From Burkholderiaceae bacterium (lineage in GTDB: Bacteria > Pseudomonadota > Gammaproteobacteria > Burkholderiales > Burkholderiaceae_E), in assembly GCA_021463505.1 (NCBI GenBank), contig JAJTYR010000008.1, forward strand, positions 1-64,000: a stretch of 64,000 nt of DNA, in the 5' to 3' direction. The notes under the pieces were generated by a model that saw only the letters and a list, made by a program, of their open reading frames with translations, was not told where the DNA came from and made no database searches. How positions within the stretch are numbered: the first letter of the stretch is position 1; each line of letters begins with the position of its first letter. Made by a program: the position numbers and the translations under genes. This document shows positions 41,801 through 49,812 of this stretch, in pieces.

Positions 41801-42661
41801 CTCGGCGTAATCGGGCGTGACCGCCACCACTTTCGCACCCTTGTAGCGCACTTCGGTGAAGAAGTGCGCGTCGGGCGTGCGCGTCTGCGGCACGTTCGAA
41901 CCCCAGGCGATCAGGAAGGTGGAGTTGTACCAGTCGGCCGACTCGGGCACGTCGGTCTGCTCGCCCCAGGTTTGCGGGCTCGACGGCGGCAGGTCGCAGT
42001 ACCAGTCATAGAAGCTCATGCAGGTGCCGCCGATCAGCGACAGGTAGCGCGACCCGGCCGCGTACGACACCATCGACATCGCCGGAATCGGCGAGAAGCC
42101 GACCACGCGGTCGGGGCCGTGGCGCCTGATCGTGTAGACGTTGGCGGCGGCGATCATCTCGTTGACTTCGTCCCAGTCGGCGCGCACGAAACCGCCCAGG
42201 CCGCGCTGGCGCTGGTAGTCGCGTCGCGTCGCCGCGTTCTCCACGATCGCGGCCCACGCATCGACCGGCGACTTCGCCGTCGCGCGCGCCGCGCGCCAGG
42301 CCTTCATCAGGCGCGCGCGCACCATCGGGTACCTCACGCGGTTGGCGCTGTACAGGTACCAGCTGTAGCTCGCACCGCGCGCGCAGCCACGCGGCTCGTG
42401 ATTGGGCAGGTCGGGACGCGTGCGCGGATAGTCGGTCTGCTGCGTCTCCCAGGTGACGATGCCGCCCTTCACGTAGATCTTCCACGAGCACGATCCGGTG
42501 CAGTTCGTACCGTGCGTGGAGCGCACGATCCTGTCGTGCTGCCAGCGGTTGCGGTACGCGTCCTCCCAGGTGCGGTCTTCGCCGGTGGCGACTCCGTGAC
42601 CGCCGGCAAACGCCTCCTTCGGCTGGCTGAAATACGTCAGGCGATCGAGGAAGTGGCTCAT
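38870..42661 (-). CDS. narG: respiratory nitrate reductase alpha subunit, molybdenum-bis-MGD
   Basis: A 1263-residue cytoplasmic catalytic subunit that reduces nitrate to nitrite. The N-terminus holds the FS0 cluster ligands (HGTNCTGSCSW near residue 50, with the fourth Cys in EPRGCARG). The MSFYDWYCDLPPSSPQTWGEQ stretch near residue 215 contains the Asp expected to ligate molybdenum. No twin-arginine signal is obvious, though NarG often has only a vestigial one. Length matches the NarG family (about 1250). The start 34 bases after narK2 has MSHFLDRLTYF, typical of proteobacterial NarG. Confidence 0.97.
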   Translation of the reverse strand: MSHFLDRLTYFSQPKEAFAGGHGVATGEDRTWEDAYRNRWQHDRIVRSTHGTNCTGSCSWKIYVKGGIVTWETQQTDYPRTRPDLPNHEPRGCARGASYSWYLYSANRVRYPMVRARLMKAWRAARATAKSPVDAWAAIVENAATRRDYQRQRGLGGFVRADWDEVNEMIAAANVYTIRRHGPDRVVGFSPIPAMSMVSYAAGSRYLSLIGGTCMSFYDWYCDLPPSSPQTWGEQTDVPESADWYNSTFLIAWGSNVPQTRTPDAHFFTEVRYKGAKVVAVTPDYAEVSKLADLWLHPKQGTDAALAMAMGHVILKEFYFDRRSAYFDDYARRYTDLPLLVQLREVTLADGTKVLAPDRYLRASDFDGAFGQDNHPEWKTVAFDRSGAVVVPHGSIGFRWGRDGRNDAGKWNLESREARGGAEVKLALSLIDDAAQAHEVVTVGFPYFGGIETPHFQANDQGASVLRRQVPAARLTLVQDGVRREVLAATVFDLLAAHYGVARGLPDGSAADDYDSDRPYTPAWQERITGVPRAQAIAVARQFADNADRTRGRSMVIIGAGMNHWYHSDMNYRGIINMLMLCGCVGQTGGGWAHYVGQEKLRPQTGWTALAFALDWIRPPRQQNSTSFFYAHTDQWRYERLGVEEIVSPLAAPDAARGSMIDYNVRAERMGWLPSAPQLKTNPLQVVRDAQVAGVDPKDYVTRGLKDGSLQLSCEDPDDPANWPRNLFVWRSNLLGSSGKGHEYFLRHLLGTSHGVQGRDLGPDDAKPREVRWHAQAPEGKLDLLVTLDFRMSTTCLYSDVVLPTATWYEKNDLNTSDMHPFIHPLSTAVDPAWQARSDWEIYKGFAKKFSEVCVGHLGAEKEVVLAPMMHDTPGELAQPLEVRDWKRGECELEPGRTAPQIAVVERDYPNTYRRFTALGPLMSRIGNGGKGIAWNTEDEVRALAELNGAVTDPGATQGLPRIVTDIDAAETVMMLAPETNGQVAVKAWEALSKITGREHAHLALHREDEKIRFRDIQAQPRKIISSPTWSGLESEKVSYNAGYTNVHELIPWRTLSGRQQFYQDHAWMREFGEGFASYRPPVDLKAVGVVMGRKPNGNPEIALNFITPHQKWGIHSTYTDNLIMLTLNRGGPVIWLSEDDARSAGIVDNDWVELFNANGAIAARAVVSQRVKPGMVMMYHAQEKTINTPGSEITGARGGIHNSVTRVVLKPTHMIGGYAQYSYGFNYYGTIGTNRDEFVVVRRMAKIDWLDQPAGTTRGEHP

Positions 42662-42695
42662 CGTGGGCTCCCGGGTCCGGTCGAAGTGCACGCGC

Positions 42696-44144
42696 TCAGC
42701 ACGGCATCTCCGCGTTCCTGCGCGCGTAGTACCACCACGTCAGGACGATGCACAGCGTGTAGAAGACGGTGAAGATCCACAACGCCGCCTCGGGCCCGCC
42801 GGTGGCGGCGATCGAGCTGCCGTAGCTCTTCGGGATGAAGAAGCCACCGTAGGCGCCCAGCGCGCCGGCGAATCCCAGCGCTGCGGCACCTTCGGTGTTG
42901 CCCTCGCGCACCGCGCGCGCGCGCTCGACCTCGTCGTCGGCGCGCAGTTCCGCGAGCTTCTGGTTCAGGAAGATCACCGGGATCATCCGGAACGTCGAGC
43001 CGTTGCCGATGCCGGTGGTCAGGAACAGCAGCAGGAACATCAGGAAGAAGCCGGCGAAGCTGCCGTCGGCCGGCCCGAACGGCAGCGCAAAGCCGCTGCC
43101 GCCCCTGGGCAGGAAGAACAGCACGCCGAGCACCGCCAGCGCCATCACGACGAAGTTCCAGAAGGTGACGCGCGCGCCGCCGAGCTGGTCCGACAGCCAG
43201 CCGCCCACCGGCCGAATCAGCGCCCCCACCAGCGGCCCGAGCCAGGCGAAGGCGAGCGGGTTGACGCCGGGGAACTGGTTGCGGATCAGCAGCGGAAAGC
43301 CGGCGGCGAAGCCGATGAACGAGCCGAACGTGCCCAGGTAGAGCACGCACATCAGCCAGTTGTGCTTGCGCCGGAAGATCGCCGCCTGCGCGGCGAACGA
43401 CGCCTTCGCGTCGGCGATGTCGTTCATGAAGAACCACGCCGCGACGGCCGCCACTGCGATCCACGGCACCCAGATGAAGGCCGCGTTCTGCGTCCACACG
43501 TGGACCTCGTCGCCGAACCGGTTGACGACGACCTGCGGGTCGCCACCGAGGACCCCGAGCACACCAACCGCGACCACCAGCGGCGTCAGGAACTGCACCA
43601 CCGAGACACCGAGGTTGCCCAGCCCAGCGTTCACGCCCAGCGCCGAGCCCTTGCGTTCCTTCGGGAAGAAGAAGCTGATGTTGGCCATGCTCGAGCTGAA
43701 GTTGCCGCCGCCCAGCCCGCACAGCAGCGCCAGTATCAGCATCGTCGGATACGGAGTGGTCGGGTCCTGCACCGCGATGCCGATGCCGATCGCCGGAATC
43801 AGCAGCGACCCGGTCGAGACCGCGGTCCAGCGCCTGCCCCCGACGAGCGGGATCATGAAGGAGTAGAAGATGCGCAGCGTCGCACCCGAGAGTGCCGGCG
43901 CCGCGGCGAGCCAGAACAGCTGGTTGGTCGAGTACTTGAAGCCGAGCGCGGGCAGGCTCACCGCGACCACGCTCCACAGCTGCCAGACGGCGAACGCCAG
44001 GAACAGTGCCGGCACCGAGATCCACAGGTTGAGCCGGGCGATCGCCTCGCCTTCGCGCGCCCAGAACGCCTTGTCCTCCGGCGTCCAGACGTGCAGCACG
44101 CCCCCGGGGCGCGCGCGCGTGACATCGGCTGCAGTCGCATTCAT
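42696..44144 (-). CDS. narK2: nitrate/nitrite transporter NarK2 type
   Basis: A 482-residue major facilitator with about 12 membrane segments and the nitrate-signature FCGLGGGNFSSSMANISFFFP-like stretch (near residue 130) and a second GFAAGFPLLIRNQ/GIGNGSTFRMIP region. The N-terminal extension and the loop rich in Glu/Arg near residue 425 match the larger, NarK2-like nitrate/nitrite exchanger class that accompanies NarK1 in denitrifiers. It starts 26 bases after the narK1 stop. Confidence 0.9.
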   Translation of the reverse strand: MNATAADVTRARPGGVLHVWTPEDKAFWAREGEAIARLNLWISVPALFLAFAVWQLWSVVAVSLPALGFKYSTNQLFWLAAAPALSGATLRIFYSFMIPLVGGRRWTAVSTGSLLIPAIGIGIAVQDPTTPYPTMLILALLCGLGGGNFSSSMANISFFFPKERKGSALGVNAGLGNLGVSVVQFLTPLVVAVGVLGVLGGDPQVVVNRFGDEVHVWTQNAAFIWVPWIAVAAVAAWFFMNDIADAKASFAAQAAIFRRKHNWLMCVLYLGTFGSFIGFAAGFPLLIRNQFPGVNPLAFAWLGPLVGALIRPVGGWLSDQLGGARVTFWNFVVMALAVLGVLFFLPRGGSGFALPFGPADGSFAGFFLMFLLLFLTTGIGNGSTFRMIPVIFLNQKLAELRADDEVERARAVREGNTEGAAALGFAGALGAYGGFFIPKSYGSSIAATGGPEAALWIFTVFYTLCIVLTWWYYARRNAEMPC

Positions 44145-44170
44145 CGCGGGGAACCTCCGTCGCGCAGCCG

Positions 44171-45448
44171 TCAGGCGTGCGCTGCTTCGACCGCGTGATG
44201 CGGCCCCATCACTTCGGTGCGCCGCACCTCGGTGAAATACATCCAGATCAGCGAGACCCAGACCACGCCGTACATCAGCATGAAGGCGCTCGAGCGAATG
44301 CCGGTCAGGTCGAGCAGCACGCCGAACATGATCGGCAGCACGAAACCACCGAGCCCGCCAGCCAGCCCGACGATGCCCGAGATCGTGCCGATGTTCTGCG
44401 GATACTCGTCGCTGATGTACTTGAACACGCTCGCCTTGCCGAAGGCCCAGGCGACGCCGAGCACGAACATCAGCAGAGTGAACGCGTAGACGTTCAGCCC
44501 GATCGTGAAGCTGCGCGTGCCCTCGACGGTGGCCACGGTGAACTGCGTCTGCGGGTAGCTGAGCAGGAACAGGCAGATCCAGCTCACCCACATCACCCAC
44601 CAGGTGACGCTGTGCGCGCCGTAACGGTCCGACAGCCACCCGCCAATCGCGCGCAGCACGCCGCCTGGCAGCGAGAAACAGGCGGCGAGCAGCGCCGCCA
44701 CGCGGATGTCCAGCCCGTATTCGCCGACGTAGTACTGCACCATCCAGAGGCTCAGGGCGACGTAGCCGCCGAAGACGATGCTGTAGTACTGGCAGTACTT
44801 CAGCACGCGCGGGTCCTTCAATGCGGCGAGCTGGTCGACGAAGCGCACGTGGCTGGGCACGCAGTGCGCCGGATCGCTGTGGCTGAGCAGCCAGAACAGC
44901 ACCACGGTGCCCAGCATCATCGCCGCGTAGACATGCGGCACCATCGTCCAGCCGAAGGCCACCACCAGCGCCGGGGCGATGAACTTGTTGACCGCCGCAC
45001 CCGAGTTGCCGGCGCCGTAGACGCCCATCGCGAAACCCTGGTGCTGGCGGGGGAACCAGCGTGCGACGTAAGGCGTGCCCACCGAGAACGAGCCGCCGGC
45101 CAGGCCGACGAACAACCCGATGACGATGAAGTGCCAGAATTGCGTGGCCCAGGCCATCATCCAGATCGCCGGAACCGTCGCCGCCATCAGCAGCGTCATC
45201 ACGATGCGACCGCCGTAGCGATCGGTCCAGATGCCCAGCGGCACCCGCACCAGCGAACCGGTGAGCACCGGCGTCGCGGTGAGCAGGCCGAACTCGGTGG
45301 CATTGAGGTTCAGCGCCTTGCGGATCGGAATCCCGATCACGCCGAACATCATCCAGACCATGAAACAGACCGTGAAGGCAAAGGTGCTGGCGATCAGCAC
45401 CGAGAACGCCTGCCGCGCGCGCGGCCCTTCGAGTGCGGTGGACGTCAT
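44171..45448 (-). CDS. narK1: nitrate transporter NarK1 type
   Basis: A 425-residue major facilitator with 12 membrane segments. The nitrate-signature stretch is LAGGSFSVGTPYVARWFP near residue 115 and the second is AWAFGKASVFKYISDEYP near 330. The smaller NarK1 class is taken to be a nitrate/proton symporter that starts nitrate respiration while NarK2 exchanges nitrite for nitrate. The ATG at 45448 was chosen from the family N-terminus; in-frame codons upstream have no homology. Confidence 0.9.
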   Translation of the reverse strand: MTSTALEGPRARQAFSVLIASTFAFTVCFMVWMMFGVIGIPIRKALNLNATEFGLLTATPVLTGSLVRVPLGIWTDRYGGRIVMTLLMAATVPAIWMMAWATQFWHFIVIGLFVGLAGGSFSVGTPYVARWFPRQHQGFAMGVYGAGNSGAAVNKFIAPALVVAFGWTMVPHVYAAMMLGTVVLFWLLSHSDPAHCVPSHVRFVDQLAALKDPRVLKYCQYYSIVFGGYVALSLWMVQYYVGEYGLDIRVAALLAACFSLPGGVLRAIGGWLSDRYGAHSVTWWVMWVSWICLFLLSYPQTQFTVATVEGTRSFTIGLNVYAFTLLMFVLGVAWAFGKASVFKYISDEYPQNIGTISGIVGLAGGLGGFVLPIMFGVLLDLTGIRSSAFMLMYGVVWVSLIWMYFTEVRRTEVMGPHHAVEAAHA

Positions 45449-45562
45449 GACCGGTTCTCCATGACGGCACTGTAGGCAGCGCAGCCCCGGGTGAACATCC
45501 TCCGGCAAGGCAGGTGCGCGCGCTCCGAAGGAACGATACGCAGCCGCCTTTCATCGACCGGA

Positions 45563-45569
45563 AGGAGTA
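45563..45569 (-). promoter_or_regulatory. possible NarL heptamer upstream of narK1
   Basis: On the minus strand TACTCCT fits the NarL consensus TACYYMT, inside a 10-bp palindrome (GGAGTACTCC, 45564-45573) about 115 bases before narK1. Only one heptamer is seen, and no FNR/Anr box (TTGAT-N4-ATCAA) is recognisable in the same gap, so support is thin. Confidence 0.25.
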
Positions 45570-45620
45570 CTCCCCGCGCTGCGGCGGGCGCCGGGCCGGC
45601 AACGGCGCACCGGCGGCAGA

Positions 45621-46301
45621 TCAGGCGGGACCGCGTCCGGTGAGGTAAACGGCCGCCTGCACGCGCGAGCTCAACCCGAGCTTGCGCAGGATGTGCTGCA
45701 CGTGGACCTTGACCGTGGTCTCGGCGATGTCGAGCGCGCGCGCGATCGTCTTGTTGCTCGCCCCGCGCGCAATGTGTTCGAGGATCTGGCGCTCACGTGG
45801 CGAAAGGCTTGCCAGCAGATCGTCCGGCAACCGGCTGCCGCGAGGCGCTGCGCCGCGCGCCTCGCCAGGCGCAGCCACCCGCAGCGCCCGCACCAGCTTG
45901 CCGGTCATCTCCGGACTGACCACCGATTCGCCGCGCATCGTGCCGCGGATCGCCTGCGCCAGCCTCTCGCCGTCGATCGTCTTCAGCACGTAGCCCTGCG
46001 CGCCCGCGCGCAACGCGGCCGTCAGGTCCGCCTCGTCCTCGCTGACCGTGAGCATCAGCACTTTCGCCGTGGGTGCCGCCTCCCGCAGCCCTGCGAGCGC
46101 GGCGATACCGGTGACGCCGGGCAGGTGATTGTCGAGCAGGATGACGTCGGGTCCCAGTTCGCGCGCGCGGCGCAGCGCCTCGCCGGCGTCCGCCGCCTCG
46201 CCGGCCACGACGAGGTCGGGTTCGGTGGCGAGCAGCGCGATCAGGCCGCGACGAAACAGCGTGTGGTCATCGACGACCAGCAGGCGGATCGGCGCGCTCA
46301 T
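45621..46301 (-). CDS. narL: nitrate/nitrite response regulator NarL
   Basis: A 226-residue response regulator. The receiver domain (5-120) has the acidic pair DD at residues 11-12, the phospho-acceptor Asp in VILLDNHLPG near residue 58 and the conserved Lys in YVLKTIDG. The LuxR-type HTH (about 160-220) shows LSPRERQILEHIARGASNKT and TVKVHVQHILRKLGL. Together with NarX encoded 34 bases upstream it forms a nitrate-sensing two-component pair that should activate narK1K2GHJI. The ATG at 46301 is set by the receiver N-terminus. Confidence 0.93.
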   Translation of the reverse strand: MSAPIRLLVVDDHTLFRRGLIALLATEPDLVVAGEAADAGEALRRARELGPDVILLDNHLPGVTGIAALAGLREAAPTAKVLMLTVSEDEADLTAALRAGAQGYVLKTIDGERLAQAIRGTMRGESVVSPEMTGKLVRALRVAAPGEARGAAPRGSRLPDDLLASLSPRERQILEHIARGASNKTIARALDIAETTVKVHVQHILRKLGLSSRVQAAVYLTGRGPA

Positions 46302-46335
46302 GCCGGTCCTCCACGGCACCCCTCGGCCACATCCA

Positions 46336-48237
46336 TCAGGCGGCCTCGCCGAGCGCCGTGGCGCGCAGTTGCGGGGGCAGCGTGAGCACCACGCGGGAGC
46401 CTGCGCCGGGCGCCGACTCGATCGACACCTGCGCGCCGATCCGCTGTGCGCGCTCGCGCATGATGCGCAGGCCCACCCGCGTCTCGACGCAGTCCGCGGC
46501 CGCCACGTCGAATCCGGCCCCGTCGTCACGCACCTCGAAGCGCCAGCACGGCGACTGCTGCACGTCCAGCCACACCCTGGTGGCCCCGGCGTGCTTGCGC
46601 ACGTTCGACAGCGCTTCCTGCAATACGTGCAGCACCTGCACCTGCACCGCCGGATCGAGCGGTAGCCCGTGACCTTCGACGCTCAGCTGTACGCGCAAGC
46701 CGGTCTGGTGCTCGAACTTCGACAACGTGGTGCGCAGCGCCGGTTCGATGTCTTCGTCACGGGTGCGCGTGCGGAAGTGCACCAGCAGTTCGCGCACGTC
46801 GCTGTAGCTCTCGCGCACGCCGGCGTCGAGTTCGCCGATGATCCGGCCCACCGCGGCAGCGTCGCTGCGCGCTACCGCGTCGCGCAGCAATCCCACCTGG
46901 ATCTTCAGGAAGGCGAGCGACTGCGCGATCGAGTCGTGCAGTTCCTGCGCCAGCAGGCCGCGTTCCTGGGCAACCGCCGCCTCGACGTCGAGTGCTGCCG
47001 CACGCAGGCCTTCCATCGCGGTCGCAAGGTGGCTGGCCAGCGCCTCGAGCAGCGAGCGGTCCTCGTCGCCGATCGCTGCCTCGCCGTAGTAGAACAGATC
47101 GACTTCGCCGAGCACCCGCTGGTGCAGCGCGATCGGCACCGAGACCAGCGTCCGGTAGCCGGCGGCCACGCAGTGATCGAAACCCATGTCCGGATGCGCA
47201 CGGATCGCGATCACGCGCACGCCCGAGTGCGGCTGCAGCCGTCCGCAGTGACAGGTGCCGGCATCCACGCATTGCTCGTTGCGCGCCATCGCCTCGGGCA
47301 GGCTGTCGCCGGCCAGCATCAGGAAGCGCCGGTTGCCTTCGTCGGACCAGCGGATCATCGCTGCGTCCGCACGCGCGATTTCGCGCACCCTGCGCACGAA
47401 ACCCCGTGCCAGCTCGTCGAGCGATCCGGCGGCGCCGACGAGCGCGCTGGCGTCGTAGAGCGCCGCCAGCCGCTGGCTCTTCTGCTCCAGGCCGGCGGTC
47501 TTCTCGCGCACCTTGTCTTCCAGGTCGTGGTAGAGCGCCTGAAGCTTCGCCGTCATCCGGTTGAAGCCGTCGCCCAGTTGCCCGAATTCGTCGTTCGAAG
47601 TCACCGCGACGCGCGCATCGAGCTCGCCCTGCTCCACCCTCGCCAGCCCACGCTGCAATTGCGCCACCGGATCGACGACGAAGATGTAGCCTGCATAGAG
47701 CAGCGCCACCACGGTGCCGATGGCCAGCGCCAGCATCGCGAACTGCACCGCGTTCAGGATCGCGGTCGAACGCGACATCTGCGCCTCGATCGAGGCCACG
47801 AAATCGTCGATCGCCGACACGAACGTATCGACGCTCGACAGCGGCACCCGGGCCGGGTCGGAGAGCCAGCCCGCACGCAGCGCCTGCCATTCGGCGCGCA
47901 CTTCGGCGAAGTGCTCGCGCGTCGCCTCGGTCAGGGGAATGAACAGCGGCCGCGCCGGATCGCCGCTGCCCAGCGTCGCCACGCTTGCATCGAAGACCGT
48001 GATGCGACGCACGACTTCGTCGTGCGTTCCGGTGCGCGCCTCGAGCGCCAGCCGGTAGGCCTGCATGCGCATGCGTCCCGCCTCGTTGACGGCCGCGGCG
48101 CCGCCTTCCAGGTGCCAGGTCATCCAGAGAGTGAGGCCGATCGCCGCCAGCGCCAGTGACAGCAGCGAAAAAGCGATGACCAGCAGCTTGACCGCCAGCG
48201 GCCACTTGGAGGCGCGCACGTTGCCCTGCTGCGTCAT
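46336..48237 (-). CDS. narX: nitrate/nitrite sensor histidine kinase NarX
   Basis: A 633-residue sensor kinase. Membrane segment 1 (about 15-38) is followed by the P-box AVNEAGRMRMQAYRLAL (residues about 50-66), the nitrate-binding helix of NarX/NarQ. The periplasmic four-helix sensor runs to about residue 170, then membrane segment 2 (about 165-190), a HAMP domain, a GAF-like central module with CVDAGTCHCG cysteines, and the HisKA_3 dimerisation motif QELHDSIAQSLAFLKIQV (near 430) with the ATPase domain after it. Start at 48237. Confidence 0.93.
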   Translation of the reverse strand: MTQQGNVRASKWPLAVKLLVIAFSLLSLALAAIGLTLWMTWHLEGGAAAVNEAGRMRMQAYRLALEARTGTHDEVVRRITVFDASVATLGSGDPARPLFIPLTEATREHFAEVRAEWQALRAGWLSDPARVPLSSVDTFVSAIDDFVASIEAQMSRSTAILNAVQFAMLALAIGTVVALLYAGYIFVVDPVAQLQRGLARVEQGELDARVAVTSNDEFGQLGDGFNRMTAKLQALYHDLEDKVREKTAGLEQKSQRLAALYDASALVGAAGSLDELARGFVRRVREIARADAAMIRWSDEGNRRFLMLAGDSLPEAMARNEQCVDAGTCHCGRLQPHSGVRVIAIRAHPDMGFDHCVAAGYRTLVSVPIALHQRVLGEVDLFYYGEAAIGDEDRSLLEALASHLATAMEGLRAAALDVEAAVAQERGLLAQELHDSIAQSLAFLKIQVGLLRDAVARSDAAAVGRIIGELDAGVRESYSDVRELLVHFRTRTRDEDIEPALRTTLSKFEHQTGLRVQLSVEGHGLPLDPAVQVQVLHVLQEALSNVRKHAGATRVWLDVQQSPCWRFEVRDDGAGFDVAAADCVETRVGLRIMRERAQRIGAQVSIESAPGAGSRVVLTLPPQLRATALGEAA

Positions 48238-48380
48238 TGCCGTCGGCCGCACACCGCTGCTGCAGCGCGCCCGACGGCGCCTGCCGGATCCGTCCGCAGC
48301 CGCCGATGCGCCGGCGCGGCGCCCGCGTCGAGCACGGCCGCGGCATCGGGCGCGCGTTCGCAGATTTCGATCATCGACAT
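48234..48380 (-). CDS. possible small ORF coupled to narX
   Basis: A 48-codon reading frame (MSMIEICERAPDAAAVLDAG at its start) ends in a TGA that overlaps the narX ATG by four bases, the same coupling geometry used by real gene pairs in this cluster. Codon bias in the first 25 codons resembles that of real genes, but the second half is Ala/Arg-rich like random GC-rich sequence. I recognise no family. It could equally be chance. Confidence 0.2.
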   Translation of the reverse strand: MSMIEICERAPDAAAVLDAGAAPAHRRLRTDPAGAVGRAAAAVCGRRQ

Positions 48381-48507
48381 CGCGGTGCCTGGTGCTCGCC
48401 GCCGGGAGCGACGTCGGGCCGATCCCGTGTCGCCGGCAACGAACCGGGATGGTACCGCGCCCCCGCGGTTCGCCCGCAGCGTGTTTGTGCGGCGCAGGAG
48501 GCCACGT

Positions 48508-48513
48508 TACGAT
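48508..48513 (+). promoter_or_regulatory. possible -10 element of gcdH
   Basis: TACGAT (5 of 6 to TATAAT) lies 58 bases before the gcdH ATG. A TTTGTG at 48484-48489 is about 18 bases upstream and could act as a poor -35. Confidence 0.35.
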
Positions 48514-48538
48514 AGCGACCGACCCGGTAACTGCCCCG

Positions 48539-48552
48539 TGCAGCCCCGTGCA
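48539..48552 (+). promoter_or_regulatory. TGCA-N6-TGCA repeat, candidate BoxR operator upstream of gcdH
   Basis: Two TGCA tetramers exactly six bases apart, produced by a tandem CCCCGTGCAG repeat (48534-48553), end 19 bases before the gcdH start and 25 bases after its possible -10. TGCA repeats of this spacing are reported for the benzoyl-CoA-responsive repressors BzdR/BoxR. A boxR gene is 4 kb away. A binding site here would block early transcription. Confidence 0.35.
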
Positions 48553-48571
48553 GGATTGACAGGAGAGATCG

Positions 48572-49759
48572 ATGAAGGCCGCGTTCAAGTGGGACGACCC
48601 GCTGCTGCTCGATGCGCAGCTCACCGAAGACGAGCGCATGGTGCGCGAAGCTGCGATGGCCTACTGCCAGGACAAGCTGGCCCCGCGCGTTCTCGAGGCT
48701 TTCCGCCACGAAAAGACCGATCCCGCGATCTTTCGCGAGATGGGTGAACTCGGGTTACTCGGTCCGACCATCCCGGCCGAGTACGGCGGGCCGGGTCTGA
48801 GCTACGTCGCCTACGGACTGATCGCGCGCGAAATCGAGCGCGTCGATTCGGGCTATCGCTCGATGGCGAGCGTGCAGAGCTCGCTGGTGATGGTGCCGAT
48901 CCACGAATTCGGCACCGAAGCGCAGAAGCGCAGGTATCTGCCGAAGCTTGCCAGCGGCGAATGGATCGGCTGCTTCGGGCTCACCGAACCGAACCACGGT
49001 TCCGATCCGGGGTCGATGGAAGCACGGGCGAAACGTGTCGACGGTGGTTACCTGCTCACCGGCAACAAGATGTGGATCACCAATTCGCCGATCTCCGACG
49101 TGTTCGTCGTCTGGGCCAAGTGCGTCGGCGGTGACCACCACGGGCGCATCCGGGGCTTCATCCTCGAAAAGGGCGCGAAGGGGCTGTCGGCGCCGCCGAT
49201 CCACGGCAAGGTCGGCCTGCGCGCGTCGGTCACCGGCGAAGTCGTGATGGACCAGGTGTTCGTGCCCGACGAGCAGATGATGCCCGGCGTCGAAGGCCTG
49301 AAGGGCCCGTTCACCTGCCTGAACAGCGCGCGCTACGGCATCGCCTGGGGCGCACTCGGCGCCGCCGAAGACTGCTGGCACCGCGCGCGCCAGTACGTGC
49401 TCGATCGCAGGCAGTTCGGCCGCCCGCTGGCCGCCAACCAGCTGATCCAGAAGAAGCTCGCCGACATGCAGACCGAGATCACGCTCGGGCTGCAGGGCTG
49501 CCTGCGCCTGGGCCGCATGAAGGACGAAGGCACGGCCGCGGTGGAGATCACGTCGATTCTGAAGCGCAACTCGTGCGGCAAGTCGCTCGGGATCGCGCGC
49601 CTGGCGCGCGACATGATGGGCGGCAACGGCATCTCCGACGAGTTCGGCGTGGCGCGCCACCTGGTGAACCTCGAGGTGGTCAACACCTACGAGGGCACGC
49701 ACGACATCCACGCGCTGATCCTCGGACGCGCGCAGACGGGCATCCAGGCGTTCTCCTGA
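48572..49759 (+). CDS. gcdH: glutaryl-CoA dehydrogenase
   Basis: A 395-residue acyl-CoA dehydrogenase that oxidises and decarboxylates glutaryl-CoA to crotonyl-CoA, a step in anaerobic benzoyl-CoA and in lysine/tryptophan breakdown. Features specific to this subgroup include [20 protein letters not shown] near residue 135, [16 protein letters not shown] near 250 and [14 protein letters not shown] at the end with catalytic Glu near 374. AGGAG lies at proper distance before the ATG. The strand opposite the whole gene is open because the neighbouring MaoC frame lacks a stop. Confidence 0.93.
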   Translation: MKAAFKWDDPLLLDAQLTEDERMVREAAMAYCQDKLAPRVLEAFRHEKTDPAIFREMGELGLLGPTIPAEYGGPGLSYVAYGLIAREIERVDSGYRSMASVQSSLVMVPIHEFGTEAQKRRYLPKLASGEWIGCFGLTEPNHGSDPGSMEARAKRVDGGYLLTGNKMWITNSPISDVFVVWAKCVGGDHHGRIRGFILEKGAKGLSAPPIHGKVGLRASVTGEVVMDQVFVPDEQMMPGVEGLKGPFTCLNSARYGIAWGALGAAEDCWHRARQYVLDRRQFGRPLAANQLIQKKLADMQTEITLGLQGCLRLGRMKDEGTAAVEITSILKRNSCGKSLGIARLARDMMGGNGISDEFGVARHLVNLEVVNTYEGTHDIHALILGRAQTGIQAFS

Positions 49760-49812
49760 TCGACTGCGTCGCGCGGCGCGCTGGGTGCAGGGCTCGCAGC
49801 CTTTGCCACCCT

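Larger units (their letters stand above)
48238..48571. other. divergent narX/gcdH intergenic region
   Basis: This 334-base gap separates the minus-strand nar cluster from gcdH. It contains the small reading frame described at 48234-48380, an 11-bp palindrome TCGATCATCGA (48367-48377), a possible gcdH -10 (TACGAT, 48508-48513) and a TGCA-N6-TGCA repeat (48539-48552). No FNR-type box was recognised. Confidence 0.6.

Noticed and set aside
38876-42772. 1298-codon open frame antisense to narG
   Set aside because: Its protein is rich in Arg, His, Asp and Val without domain structure, as expected from the complement of a GC-rich gene. narG on the other strand has all family motifs.
45449-45620. FNR/Anr box upstream of narK1
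   Set aside because: No sequence close to TTGAT-N4-ATCAA was found by eye on either strand.
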